A stretch of DNA of 64,000 bases from Bog-159 sp050008575 (GTDB lineage Bacteria; Acidobacteriota; Terriglobia; Bryobacterales; Bryobacteraceae). Position 1 is the stretch's first letter; every line of letters starts with the position of its first letter. This document shows, piece by piece, positions 24,540 through 32,323 of the stretch. The stretch spans positions 1-64,000 of the forward strand of contig JBEKMJ010000017.1 in the NCBI GenBank assembly GCA_050008575.1, written 5' to 3'. Both the position numbers and the translations under genes were made by a program. The notes under the pieces are model-generated. The model was not told the DNA's origin. It was given only the letters and a program-made list of their open reading frames with translations, and searched no databases.

Positions 24540-26464
24540 AGCTATCGGGTTTCAGCTTTCAGCTATCGGCTCTCGGCTTTCAGCTTCTCGCTTCGATCGT
24601 TTTCTTGCTGGCTTGCCTGACTGGCTGCGCGCGCCGCGATCGCCAACAGACGGTTCCCCAGGTTGCCGTTCTGCGATTTGAAAATCTTTCCGGGGACGCG
24701 TCGTTGGACTGGATGGGGCGCGGGTTTGCCGAGATTCTATCCGGCGAACTGCAAGGTTCCCACGAACGCTACGCGATTCAATATCGCGCGCTGCATTCGT
24801 TCGATGCTGCCCTTGGCCGGCGGCCCGGCGCGCCGGGAATCTCCAGCGAAAGCGCCGGAGCGCTGGCGGCGGGCGCCAACCAGATGGTATACGGGGGCTT
24901 CTCCGTAGTCGATGGTGTGCTGCGCGCCAGCGCGACCGAGGAAGATCTGGCCACTCACAAGATGGTGCGCGTGGTCTGGGCCGGCGGACCCGTCGGCGAC
25001 GGCCCGATTCCGGTAGCCGAGGCGCTGGCGCGGCAGTTTGGCGAGACGCATCCGTTCGGCACGCGAAACCCGCAAGCGTTGCGCGACTTCGCGGCCGGCC
25101 TGGAATCGCCCGACGGGGCCGCGGCTGCGCAGGATTTCGCCCAGGCAGCCGCGGCCGACCCCGATTTCGGCCGCGCCTACGTGTCTTGGCTGGACCTTGC
25201 GCTTGCGCAGCGGAACCGCGCCGACGCGGATCGCATCGTGGAACAAGCTCGCGCGCACCAAGACCGCTTCTCCGGAATCGACCGGGCGGCGCTGGATCTG
25301 GACGCCGCGGCTTTGCGCGGCGACTTTCCCGCCCAACTGGAGGCGCGCCGCGAGCTGGCCCGCCTGGACCCGGCGGATCCCAATCGGCATCGCGCGTTGG
25401 CCGAGACACTGATGAGCATGCGCGGCTACGACGAAGCCATAGTGGAATTCCGCCGGGCTCTCACCATACGGCCCGGCGACGTGGTGGCGCTGAACGCGAT
25501 GGGCTACGCGGCGGCTTATTCCGGCGACTTGCCCACCGCCATACGGGTCTTGCGCGGTTATGAGCAATTGCGCCCGAACGAGCCGAATCCGCTCGATTCG
25601 CTGGGGGACGTACATTTCGCCCTGGGCCACTTCAAAGAAGCGGAGCAATTCTATCTGGCGGCGCACTCCAAGTCGCCCCGGTTTCTGAACGGCGGCGAAC
25701 GGCTGAAGGCCGCGCAGGCGCGTTTGATGACGGGCGATGTCGCGGGCGCGACGGCGCTGTTCAATCGTTACCGCATGGAGCGGGAGGCGGCGCACGACCC
25801 CAATGCGGCATATCACGCGGCGGCGTGGTCGTGGCAGACTGGCGCGCGGCGCGCGGCCATCGCGGGTATGGAGAGTCTGGCGCGGGCCGATGCGGCCGGA
25901 CCGTTACGGGAAATCGCCTGCCGCGCCGACGCACAAGTCGCCATCTGGCTGCTGAATTTGGGAGACCGCGCGGGAGCCGCGGCACACGCCCGCGGAGCGG
26001 TGGCCGAGGCCGGCCCTACAACTTCGCCGCTGGTTACGTTGCTGGCGTTCTTGGCGCAGCCGGAAGCCGTCCCGTTGGCCCCGCAATCTGCGCTCGGGGA
26101 TTATGCACGGGCTTATGCGCTGCTGTTTGGCAAACAGTTTCGTCCGGCCGTGCAAGCGCTGCAGGAGATCTACCGCCATCCGACCACCGAATTCGACGAC
26201 GGATTGGCCGTGTTGCTGGCCTGGGCCTACGAGGAGACGGGCGATTGGCAGCGTGCCGAACCGTTGCTGCGGCTCACTCCCTTGCCGCAAGCCTCTGGAT
26301 TCCCGATGTTCTCATCGCTCTATTTTCCCCGTTTATTTTTCTTGCGCGGCGCGGTGCTGGAGCACGGGGGCCATCGCGCGGAAGCTGCCCGCTACTTTCG
26401 GATGTTCCGCGCCCTTTCCGGTCCGGACAGCGCGATCTGGGCCGAAGAGCAGCGGGCCCGATAG
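24536..26464 (+). CDS. TPR lipoprotein
   Basis: This 642-residue protein begins at a TTG that overlaps the previous stop (TTGA). The N-terminus is a lipoprotein signal ending in the lipobox LTGC (Cys about 28). Residues about 35-190 form an alpha/beta domain (VPQVAVLRFENLSGD ... MGRGFAEILSGEL) resembling the FlgO/TolB-N-like domain often placed before TPRs in adenylate-cyclase-like proteins. From about 200 on there are multiple TPRs. The signal peptide is encoded by a CAGCTTTCAGCTATCGGC-like direct repeat. Outer-membrane or periplasmic location is likely; partner unknown. Confidence 0.8.
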   Translation: MKLSGFSFQLSALGFQLLASIVFLLACLTGCARRDRQQTVPQVAVLRFENLSGDASLDWMGRGFAEILSGELQGSHERYAIQYRALHSFDAALGRRPGAPGISSESAGALAAGANQMVYGGFSVVDGVLRASATEEDLATHKMVRVVWAGGPVGDGPIPVAEALARQFGETHPFGTRNPQALRDFAAGLESPDGAAAAQDFAQAAAADPDFGRAYVSWLDLALAQRNRADADRIVEQARAHQDRFSGIDRAALDLDAAALRGDFPAQLEARRELARLDPADPNRHRALAETLMSMRGYDEAIVEFRRALTIRPGDVVALNAMGYAAAYSGDLPTAIRVLRGYEQLRPNEPNPLDSLGDVHFALGHFKEAEQFYLAAHSKSPRFLNGGERLKAAQARLMTGDVAGATALFNRYRMEREAAHDPNAAYHAAAWSWQTGARRAAIAGMESLARADAAGPLREIACRADAQVAIWLLNLGDRAGAAAHARGAVAEAGPTTSPLVTLLAFLAQPEAVPLAPQSALGDYARAYALLFGKQFRPAVQALQEIYRHPTTEFDDGLAVLLAWAYEETGDWQRAEPLLRLTPLPQASGFPMFSSLYFPRLFFLRGAVLEHGGHRAEAARYFRMFRALSGPDSAIWAEEQRAR

Positions 26465-26476
26465 GTTCACTGCCCA

Positions 26477-26688
26477 GTGGGGCAGGACTCCAGTCCTGTC
26501 GGGATGAAAACCCGCGTGGGGCGGCGCCATGCGCCGCCTGCGCAGCCTGCGAGCCTTGCATGGCTGCGAGCCTGCCCCACGCCCAAAGGGTTGGGTTTGA
26601 ATGGTAATCACCGGGCCATGTAACATTGCTACTTCGGCCCACTTGGCGGCCTGATGGGCCGCCGGCAGGCCACGGGCCTGCGCCACGT
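26477..26688. repeat. Mosaic hairpin repeats between TPR and GloVer genes
   Basis: The first part has GTGGGGCAGGACTCCAGTCC and GTGGGGCGGCGCCATGCGCC, then GCAGCCTGCGAGCC and GGCTGCGAGCCTGCCCCAC. The same first two modules in the same order recur at 32071-32157. A second block (about 26643-26688) has GGCGGCCTGATGGGCCGCC and GGCAGGCCACGGGCCTG and ends at the stop of the GloVer gene. Confidence 0.75.
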
Positions 26689-28076
26689 CACGGCTGGATG
26701 GCGAAGACGGTGCCTAATCCCGCGGTACCGCCGGCCGAGGTCGTTCCATAGAGCACGCCTGTTGGGCTCAGAGCCAAGCCGGCAGTGGGATAAGCGCCGT
26801 CGCCATTCTGGTTCGAGAAAGCGTACAGGACCTTCTCCGTCCAGGGGCCTTCCGGCGTGGCCGGCGGCGCCAGCTTGAATACCGTACCGCAACCCGATGG
26901 GCAGGGCGACGTGTCGCTTCCACCATTCTGCGTGGTGCCATAGATCACCCCGTTCTTGCCCAATGTCAGGCTTGCCGTGGGATAGGCTCCGTCGCCATTA
27001 TTCCCGATGAAGCCATGTATTATGGACTCGGTCCAGGTCCCGCCCGCCTGCGCCGGCGGTGTCAACTGGAACACGGTGCCGCATCCCTGGTAAACGCCGC
27101 CGTCCGAGGAGCAGGCGCCGGGGCCTCCATAAGCGGTCGTCCCGTAGAGTACTCCACCTGGGCCCACAGTGAGGACGGCTGCCGGGAAACCTCCGTCAGG
27201 CGGTCCGGTGAAAGTGTAAATCACCGTAAAGGTCCAGCCGCCGCCGTGGGTAGCCGGTGGAGTTAATTCGAAGACCAGGCCGCAGCCAAAAACGCTGCAA
27301 TAGACATCGCCCGCGGAGTAGGTGGTGCCGAACAACGCGCCGCCTGCGCCGACGACGCCAGCGAGGGGTTGCGCTCCGGAAGCGCCTCCGAGCACGCCTC
27401 CGTCTCCGAAATAGTGCAGGACGTACTCCGTCCAAGCGCCCCCCTGCGCGGCGGGGGGTTTCAAGGCGCTTACTGTTCCCAGAAGGGCGCCGACGCCCTC
27501 GGCGGGCGCACCCTCGGCGGTGGTGTACAACGTTCCATCCGGCTCGATGAGCAAGGGTCCATTCGGATCTTCATTCTGCTGGTAACGTCTGCCGCCGTAA
27601 CTGTATAGAACGGTCTGGGTCCAGGCTCCCCCGGCGACGGATGGCGGTTTCAGGGTGAAGATGGCACCCACGCCATCACTTCCGCCATTCGGAGTGACGC
27701 CAAAGAGGCTTCCGGTGGGACCGAAGGCCAGACCTGAGTTTGGGAACGCCCCGTCGGAACCGGCGAAGCTATGGATTACGGTCTCCTTCCAGGAGGCGCC
27801 CGTAGCGGGCGTTAGAGCAAAGACGGTACCGCATGCGGGTTCGCCGTAATAACACTGGTTTGTCCCTCCGGTATCGGTGGTGCCGTAGAGCGTTCCATCG
27901 TTGCCGAGCACCAAACCTCCAAGAGGATTCGCTCCGTCGGGCGATCCCTGGAAGCTGTATAGCACGGCGTAAGCAGGGGCCTGCGCGGCGCCGGTGCGGG
28001 CGGTGAAGACCGCCAGCGAGGCGAGCAGGACGATGTGAACGCCTGTGACGGCTACCGTTCGTTGAATGGTTCTCAT
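26688..28076 (-). CDS. Secreted GloVer-repeat protein
   Basis: This 462-residue protein has a signal peptide (to about residue 31) followed by about seven beta-rich repeats of roughly 55-65 residues. They carry the pattern VLYSFxGSPDGAxPxGGLxLGxDGxLYGTTxxGG ... CGTVFxLTPP, the Gloeo/Verruco (GloVer, TIGR03803-type) tandem repeat. These proteins are probably secreted propeller-like or solenoid domains of unknown function. Several units carry paired cysteines (CSSDGGVYQGCG). A second, longer family member lies at 41118. Confidence 0.82.
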   Translation of the reverse strand: MRTIQRTVAVTGVHIVLLASLAVFTARTGAAQAPAYAVLYSFQGSPDGANPLGGLVLGNDGTLYGTTDTGGTNQCYYGEPACGTVFALTPATGASWKETVIHSFAGSDGAFPNSGLAFGPTGSLFGVTPNGGSDGVGAIFTLKPPSVAGGAWTQTVLYSYGGRRYQQNEDPNGPLLIEPDGTLYTTAEGAPAEGVGALLGTVSALKPPAAQGGAWTEYVLHYFGDGGVLGGASGAQPLAGVVGAGGALFGTTYSAGDVYCSVFGCGLVFELTPPATHGGGWTFTVIYTFTGPPDGGFPAAVLTVGPGGVLYGTTAYGGPGACSSDGGVYQGCGTVFQLTPPAQAGGTWTESIIHGFIGNNGDGAYPTASLTLGKNGVIYGTTQNGGSDTSPCPSGCGTVFKLAPPATPEGPWTEKVLYAFSNQNGDGAYPTAGLALSPTGVLYGTTSAGGTAGLGTVFAIQP

Positions 28077-28219
28077 GCGCTCTCCTACTATAAGGATAAC
28101 TGGCGAATGTGGAGACTCAGCCTGGAATGTGTCACGTTTGGGTCATGCTTCACGACCGGCGAGGACGTTTGTCGATCCGGGCGCGCGCGGTTCGATATAA
28201 CTTGAAGAGGGACATTCAA

Positions 28220-28594
28220 ATGCAATACATGTTATTGACGTACCTGGACGAGAAGGCTTGGCTGAGCCTGAGCGAGGCGCAGCGGCAGGAGATCGTTGCG
28301 GAGCCGATGCAGTACGTGCGAAAGCTCGCCGCGGACGGCAAGTTTTTGGGCGGCGCACCGCTCGACCCGACGTCCGATGCGAGCACCGTCCGCGTGCGCG
28401 ACGGCAAGAAACTGGTGACCGATGGGCCGTTTGCGGAGACGCGCGAGCAGGTTGGCGGATACACGTTGATCGAGGCCAAGGATCGGGAGGAAGCGATTGC
28501 CATCGCCAGCGGCTTCATGGGGTTCAGCAGCTTGGCGACCATCGAAGTCCGGCGCGTGACGCGGGTGGAGGGGTTGCCGCCTTACACAGGCTGA
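28220..28594 (+). CDS. YCII/DGPF-domain protein
   Basis: This 124-residue protein has the YCII fold with the DGPF motif (VTDGPFAETREQVGGYTLIE). It starts at the ATG of MQYMLLTYLDE, with GAAGAGG 9 nt upstream. DGPF proteins are conserved partners of ECF42-type sigma factors, but the sigma gene here is 3.7 kb away, next to another DGPF gene. Biochemical function is unknown. Confidence 0.85.
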   Translation: MQYMLLTYLDEKAWLSLSEAQRQEIVAEPMQYVRKLAADGKFLGGAPLDPTSDASTVRVRDGKKLVTDGPFAETREQVGGYTLIEAKDREEAIAIASGFMGFSSLATIEVRRVTRVEGLPPYTG

Positions 28595-28672
28595 AGCTCG
28601 TGCGACGCAGGCTGAAGCCTTGTGCTACCAGCGGGGCTGAAGCCCAGCGGCGGCGCATGGCGCCGCCCCACT
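28585..28672. repeat. Hairpin repeat block at convergent gene ends
   Basis: ACAGGCTGAAGC, GCAGGCTGAAGCCTTGTGCT, GCGGGGCTGAAGCCC and GGCGGCGCATGGCGCCGCC, ending in GCCCCAC. It fills the gap between the DGPF gene and the convergent serine hydrolase and overlaps both ends by a few bases. Confidence 0.8.
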
Positions 28673-30041
28673 ATATTACCCTGATCGCGGCGCGACCGCC
28701 CGCGTAGAGGTATGCGATCTTTCCGTCCGCTCCGGGAACCGCGAAGATGTGCTCGGCCGGCTTGCCGTCCGCGGACTTCGCTACCAGCCAACCGTCCGCG
28801 CCCTTGCGCAGTTCCTTCGAGTCGAGGAACAGCTTGCCATCCCGCTGTTCGATTTTTCTGGTATTGTCTCCGTTGCGATAGGAGCCGGCATACTTCGCAA
28901 ACTCGCTCGCCGGGATCGCGGTATCCGGCATATCGTCGTGGGCTTCGGGCGGTGGCGCGCCGAGTATGTCCATGATTTTACGGCTGGTCTTCTCCAGACT
29001 CTCCCCGCTGCGATTGCAGAGCACGATTACGGCCGCCTGCCGCCCCGGCAGCATACCGATGAAGGAACCATATCCGGCCCGCGCGCCTCCGTGCATCCAC
29101 ACGCGCACCGTGCCGGTCTGCTGCACGTTCAGGCCATAACCGTACCTGGTTTCCCAGCCGTGAGCCTTGGCGTGCGGTGTGGTCAATGCCGTTACCACTT
29201 TCGGCGAGAACACCTGCTTTCCATCGAGTTTGCCATCGTTCATCATGGCGATGGTGAAGCGCGAAAGATCGTTGACGTTGGAAAAGACCGAGCCCGCCGG
29301 CCAGTTGGCGGCATTGTCGGGCGCGGGGCGCAACACGGCGGCGTGGCCATTCACCAGGTCGTGCCCCTGCGAGAGCGGACGGGTCATGGCCATCAGGGGA
29401 CGCAGCGTCGACGAAACCATGCCGGCTGGTGCGAAGATGCGATCCTGCATCGCATCGGCGTAGGGTTTGCCGGCGAGCGTTTCCGCCAGATAACCCGCCA
29501 GCCAGTAGCCGGGGTTGGCGTAGGAGAAGATGGCTCCAGGCTTGGTGAACAGCCAGTCCGATTTCCAGGCGTGGATTTCCTGTCCGAGCGCGGCATCGTC
29601 GTGCCGCCCGTTCATCACGGCTTCGTCTTTGAGACCGGCGGTGTGGCTGAGGAGTTGGTTGACGGTGAGCGCGGCGATGGCCGGATCGAGTCCCTTGATG
29701 TAGTTGCCCACGGCGTCCTGGAAATCGAGCTTACCCTCGGCCACGAACGTGGCGACGGCGGCGGCGGTGAGCATTTTGGTGGTGGAGCCCAGGCGGAAAA
29801 GCGTATCCGGGGTGACAGGCGCGCCGGTTTCGACGTTCGAGGCGCCGAACCCCTTGGCGTAGATCAAGCGGCCATCCTGCACGATGCCGATGGCCGCGCC
29901 GGGCGTTTTTGTGGCGGCGAGTTCCGCTGTGGCGGAAGCCTCCAGGGCGGGGACGTCGATTTGGGCGGCTGCGGTGGCGGATATCAAGAGCAGGCAGGAG
30001 GCGAGGTGGAGGACCGATTTATTGCGGAGCATGAGGATCAT
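28671..30041 (-). CDS. Serine hydrolase of the beta-lactamase/PBP4* family
   Basis: This 456-residue secreted protein has a signal peptide (to about residue 25). The beta-lactamase fold (about 30-345) has the SxxK nucleophile in LGSTTKM, YAN in FSYANPGYWLAGYL and HGG in VWMHGGARAGYG. A C-terminal lipocalin-like domain (about 360-456, FAKYAGSYRNGDN onward) is often attached to such esterase/peptidase-type enzymes. The likely substrate is a D-amino peptide or ester; beta-lactam resistance is not implied. The start is ATG at 30041 (or 30032); the frame upstream is repeat DNA. Confidence 0.88.
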   Translation of the reverse strand: MILMLRNKSVLHLASCLLLISATAAAQIDVPALEASATAELAATKTPGAAIGIVQDGRLIYAKGFGASNVETGAPVTPDTLFRLGSTTKMLTAAAVATFVAEGKLDFQDAVGNYIKGLDPAIAALTVNQLLSHTAGLKDEAVMNGRHDDAALGQEIHAWKSDWLFTKPGAIFSYANPGYWLAGYLAETLAGKPYADAMQDRIFAPAGMVSSTLRPLMAMTRPLSQGHDLVNGHAAVLRPAPDNAANWPAGSVFSNVNDLSRFTIAMMNDGKLDGKQVFSPKVVTALTTPHAKAHGWETRYGYGLNVQQTGTVRVWMHGGARAGYGSFIGMLPGRQAAVIVLCNRSGESLEKTSRKIMDILGAPPPEAHDDMPDTAIPASEFAKYAGSYRNGDNTRKIEQRDGKLFLDSKELRKGADGWLVAKSADGKPAEHIFAVPGADGKIAYLYAGGRAAIRVI

Positions 30042-30050
30042 TATGGCACC

Positions 30051-30095
30051 GGAGGGCGGCCTGCGAGGCCGCCGCAGGCTGCGAGCCTGCCCCAC
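30051..30095. repeat. Double hairpin repeat upstream of the serine hydrolase
   Basis: GGAGGGCGG opens the block, which then gives GGCGGCCTGCGAGGCCGCC and GCAGGCTGCGAGCCTGC and ends in GCCCCAC. One end comes from the GGAGGGCGG family and the other from the GTGGGGC family, another hybrid. Confidence 0.8.
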
Positions 30096-30104
30096 GGAGA
30101 CTCT

Positions 30105-30806
30105 TCAGTCGATGTGCACGATTCCGCGGCGTACGGCTACGGCCACCGCTTCGGTGCGGTCGTGCAAGCCGAGCTTGGAGAGAATGTTTTTCACGTGGCC
30201 CTGCGTGGTTTCCTCGGCGATCCCAAGCTGCGCGGCGATCTCCTTATTGCGCATTCCCCTGGCGATCAGACGCAGCACATCCGGTTCGCGGGCTGTCAGG
30301 TCCGAGATCCGCTCGTGTCCGCGCGGGGGAGCAGGCAACCGTTGGCGGCGGAACCGATGACCGCTGAGCATCTCTAACAACCCGTCGGCGGTGCCGCACC
30401 GGATTCTGCCGGCGGAATCCTGCATCGAAGCGTCGACTGCGTTTTCTTCCGGGTCGTTCCCGCCGGGCAGGTACGTTGTGAATTTTCCGCCGCCCTCCGC
30501 TTGGAATTGGCTCAGCCCGCGCGGGGTTCCCACGAGGTATTCGCCGGAGCGAGTCTCCAGAAGGGCGTTCACCGACCGGTGCGGCAGTCCCTCCGCCACA
30601 CCAAAGTTGACGAAGCGGTAACCGTCGAACCGCGATAGTCCTTCGGGCGTGCAGAACCAGACGAAGCCGCGTGAATCGGCGACGATTCTATTGATGCCGT
30701 CGGCGGCCAGGCCGTCGGCCGTGGAATATGACCGGATCGGCAGCAATTCGGCGATGAGGCACAGCGGTAGGGCAAGGGCCACGGCCGGGATTGCCCACCG
30801 TCTCAT
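30105..30806 (-). CDS. Chimeric protein: sensor-propeller start fused to a LuxR-type HTH
   Basis: This 233-residue product begins with a signal peptide and two to three blades of a two-component-sensor propeller (IRSYSTADGLAADGINRIVA, then LSRFDGYRFVNFGVAEGLPH and GEYLVGTPRGLSQFQ). At about residue 155-165 it changes abruptly to a NarL/LuxR HTH (LTAREPDVLRLIARGMRNKE ... AAQLGIAEETTQGHVKNILS). No kinase, receiver or transmembrane segment lies between them. A secreted DNA-binding domain makes no sense as a normal regulator. It looks like a deletion joining the 5' end of a sensor kinase gene to the 3' end of its response regulator gene. GGAGG precedes the ATG. Confidence 0.75.
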   Translation of the reverse strand: MRRWAIPAVALALPLCLIAELLPIRSYSTADGLAADGINRIVADSRGFVWFCTPEGLSRFDGYRFVNFGVAEGLPHRSVNALLETRSGEYLVGTPRGLSQFQAEGGGKFTTYLPGGNDPEENAVDASMQDSAGRIRCGTADGLLEMLSGHRFRRQRLPAPPRGHERISDLTAREPDVLRLIARGMRNKEIAAQLGIAEETTQGHVKNILSKLGLHDRTEAVAVAVRRGIVHID

Positions 30807-30831
30807 ATATCGCCTCCGGGCGCGGGCACAC

Positions 30832-31194
30832 TCACCCCTTTTTCTTGGCCGGCTTGGGCTTCAGGGTCTGGGCGTATTCGCAGCTCATCTTGAAGTACGG
30901 TTTCAACTCGGCGGTCTTCGCCAGGAGAGCGTCGGGGACGGCCACGTATTCCTTTTGCACGACTCCGTATGCATCGAAGAGTTTGGTCTTGTACTTTTCC
31001 AGAAAGTTCTCGCGTTCCACCGGGGGAAGGCGGAGCGCCAAGCCGGCGGTGGCGTGGAGGTAGCTGAACATGTTCCCGTTGAGCGCGGTGTAAGGAACGG
31101 CGTCGCCTTTTCGCTCGATACCGGGGTGCGTCCGGACCAGCTTGTCGTATAGCTCCAGTTTTTCCGGCGCAATACCGTTCTTGGCTTTGCGCAT
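30832..31194 (-). CDS. Conserved small cytoplasmic protein, function unknown
   Basis: This 120-residue protein has the pattern ALNGNMFSYLHATAGLALRL, then a helical segment and a Lys-rich tail (KPKPAKKKG). I recall similar small proteins in environmental bacteria, loosely TfoX- or DUF1801-like, but cannot name the family with confidence. The ATG at 31194 overlaps the stop of the YCII gene by one base (TGATG), which favours this start over the ATG at 31218. It forms an operon with that gene. Confidence 0.7.
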   Translation of the reverse strand: MRKAKNGIAPEKLELYDKLVRTHPGIERKGDAVPYTALNGNMFSYLHATAGLALRLPPVERENFLEKYKTKLFDAYGVVQKEYVAVPDALLAKTAELKPYFKMSCEYAQTLKPKPAKKKG

Positions 31195-31544
31195 CACATC
31201 CCAGGCATGGGAACACACTCAAGGATCTCCGCCGAAGAGCCCGGCATGCGAAAATGAGGGTGATCTTTCATCAACGACACGGCCTCTTCCATGGACCCCG
31301 CCTGTAAGACGGAGTAGCCGGTGACGGTGGTCTTGCCCGGCGCCGCGGAGCCTGCTGTCACGGTAGTCGACTTATCGAGAGGCGTGCCCAGATCGACGAC
31401 CGCACCGCCGGACTTCTTGTGCCAGGCTTGCCAGGCTGCCATACCCGCCGCGATTTGCTCGGGTGTAGCCACGGCCAACATCTCCGAGACCGAGATACCG
31501 CTCAATGCGCCTTCCGACCGGTACAGAACCAGATATTTACTCAT
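31194..31544 (-). CDS. YCII-family protein
   Basis: This 116-residue protein has the YCII-type alpha/beta fold (KYLVLYRSEGALSG at the start; VTGYSVLQAGSMEEAVSLMK and PHFRMPGSSAEILE later). It lacks the canonical DGPF motif; the equivalent segment reads VVDLGTPLDKST. It may be a divergent dimeric enzyme or regulator. It is translationally coupled to the downstream small gene. Confidence 0.82.
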   Translation of the reverse strand: MSKYLVLYRSEGALSGISVSEMLAVATPEQIAAGMAAWQAWHKKSGGAVVDLGTPLDKSTTVTAGSAAPGKTTVTGYSVLQAGSMEEAVSLMKDHPHFRMPGSSAEILECVPMPGM

Positions 31545-31576
31545 ATGCGCGACCTCGCCGACCAGAAGAGTATACC

Positions 31577-31981
31577 TTACTCGTGGCTGTGCCGGGCTGC
31601 CTCGCGGACCTCACCCGCTTTCGCCACGTCGGACGCGGCCACCAACAGACGGAAGCCGCCACCGGCCAGCGTGTCGTCCTCCAAAAAGGCGGGGATCGCG
31701 GCCGATTGCAGCAGCGCCTTCGCTGCGTTGGCTTCCGCACGCGACGAGAAGATAGCCGCCGGGGCCAGATCTTCCTCTTCCCGCTCCTCGACGGCCTCCT
31801 CCGGAACTTCTTCCGGTTCGGGCGCGATTTCGTCGGGCTCAGCGGCCACCACGACGGGCTGCATCGCGCGGCGGGGCGGCGCCGCGGACAGACCCCGCCG
31901 CGTCAACTCCGCGTCGTAGCAGGGCCGCGCGATCTCGCTCAGTTCGGCCCTGACGAGTGAGCGTAGTTCTTCATCGGGCAT
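31577..31981 (-). CDS. DUF2007-domain protein with a probable N-terminal frameshift
   Basis: The 134 residues from the ATG at 31981 end in a DUF2007-like domain (about 75-130: FSSRAEANAAKALLQSAAIP, FLEDDTLAGGGFRLLVAASD) after an acidic Glu/Pro-rich linker. Upstream, an ATG at 32022 has an excellent GGAGG at the right distance and encodes MKFTADDFKHLYAR. That frame is off by one from the main ORF: a single extra base near 31982 would give a continuous LYAR-MPDEELRSL. So the natural N-terminus is probably lost by a 1-nt deletion, or this is an assembly error. Function is unknown. Confidence 0.75.
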   Translation of the reverse strand: MPDEELRSLVRAELSEIARPCYDAELTRRGLSAAPPRRAMQPVVVAAEPDEIAPEPEEVPEEAVEEREEEDLAPAAIFSSRAEANAAKALLQSAAIPAFLEDDTLAGGGFRLLVAASDVAKAGEVREAARHSHE

Positions 31982-32053
31982 CTGGCATACAGGTGCTTGA
32001 AATCGTCAGCCGTGAACTTCATGCATCCTCCGGGAAACCCTGTATTGTAGCGC

Positions 32054-32323
32054 CCAGCTTCGTTCGCCTGGTGGGGCAGGACTCCAGTCCTGTCAGGATG
32101 GGCCTGCGGCCCACGAATCGTGATGAAAACCTTGTGGGGCGGCGCCGTTCGCCGCCGCGGGGCTTTACCCCCACCGGGGCGAACTTGCTCGCCGAAGAGC
32201 GGGCCTGCGAGGCCCGCGCAGGCTGCGAGCCTGCCCCACTACGGCGGGACAGAATGTCGAAACTCAAGCCGGAGGCAGGGCTTTTAGCCCCGCGCTTCAC
32301 AGGCTAAAGCCTGTGCCACCAGG
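32054..32323. repeat. Long mosaic hairpin repeat block
   Basis: Modules in order: CCAGCTTCGTTCGCCTGG, GTGGGGCAGGACTCCAGTCC, GGGCCTGCGGCCC, GTGGGGCGGCGCCGTTCGCC, GGGGCGAACTTGCTCGCC, GCGGGCCTGCGAGGCCCGC, GCAGGCTGCGAGCCTGCCCC, and finally CACAGGCTAAAGCCTGTG at 32299-32316. The last module overlaps the 3' end of the sigma-factor gene and encodes its last residues. Confidence 0.8.
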
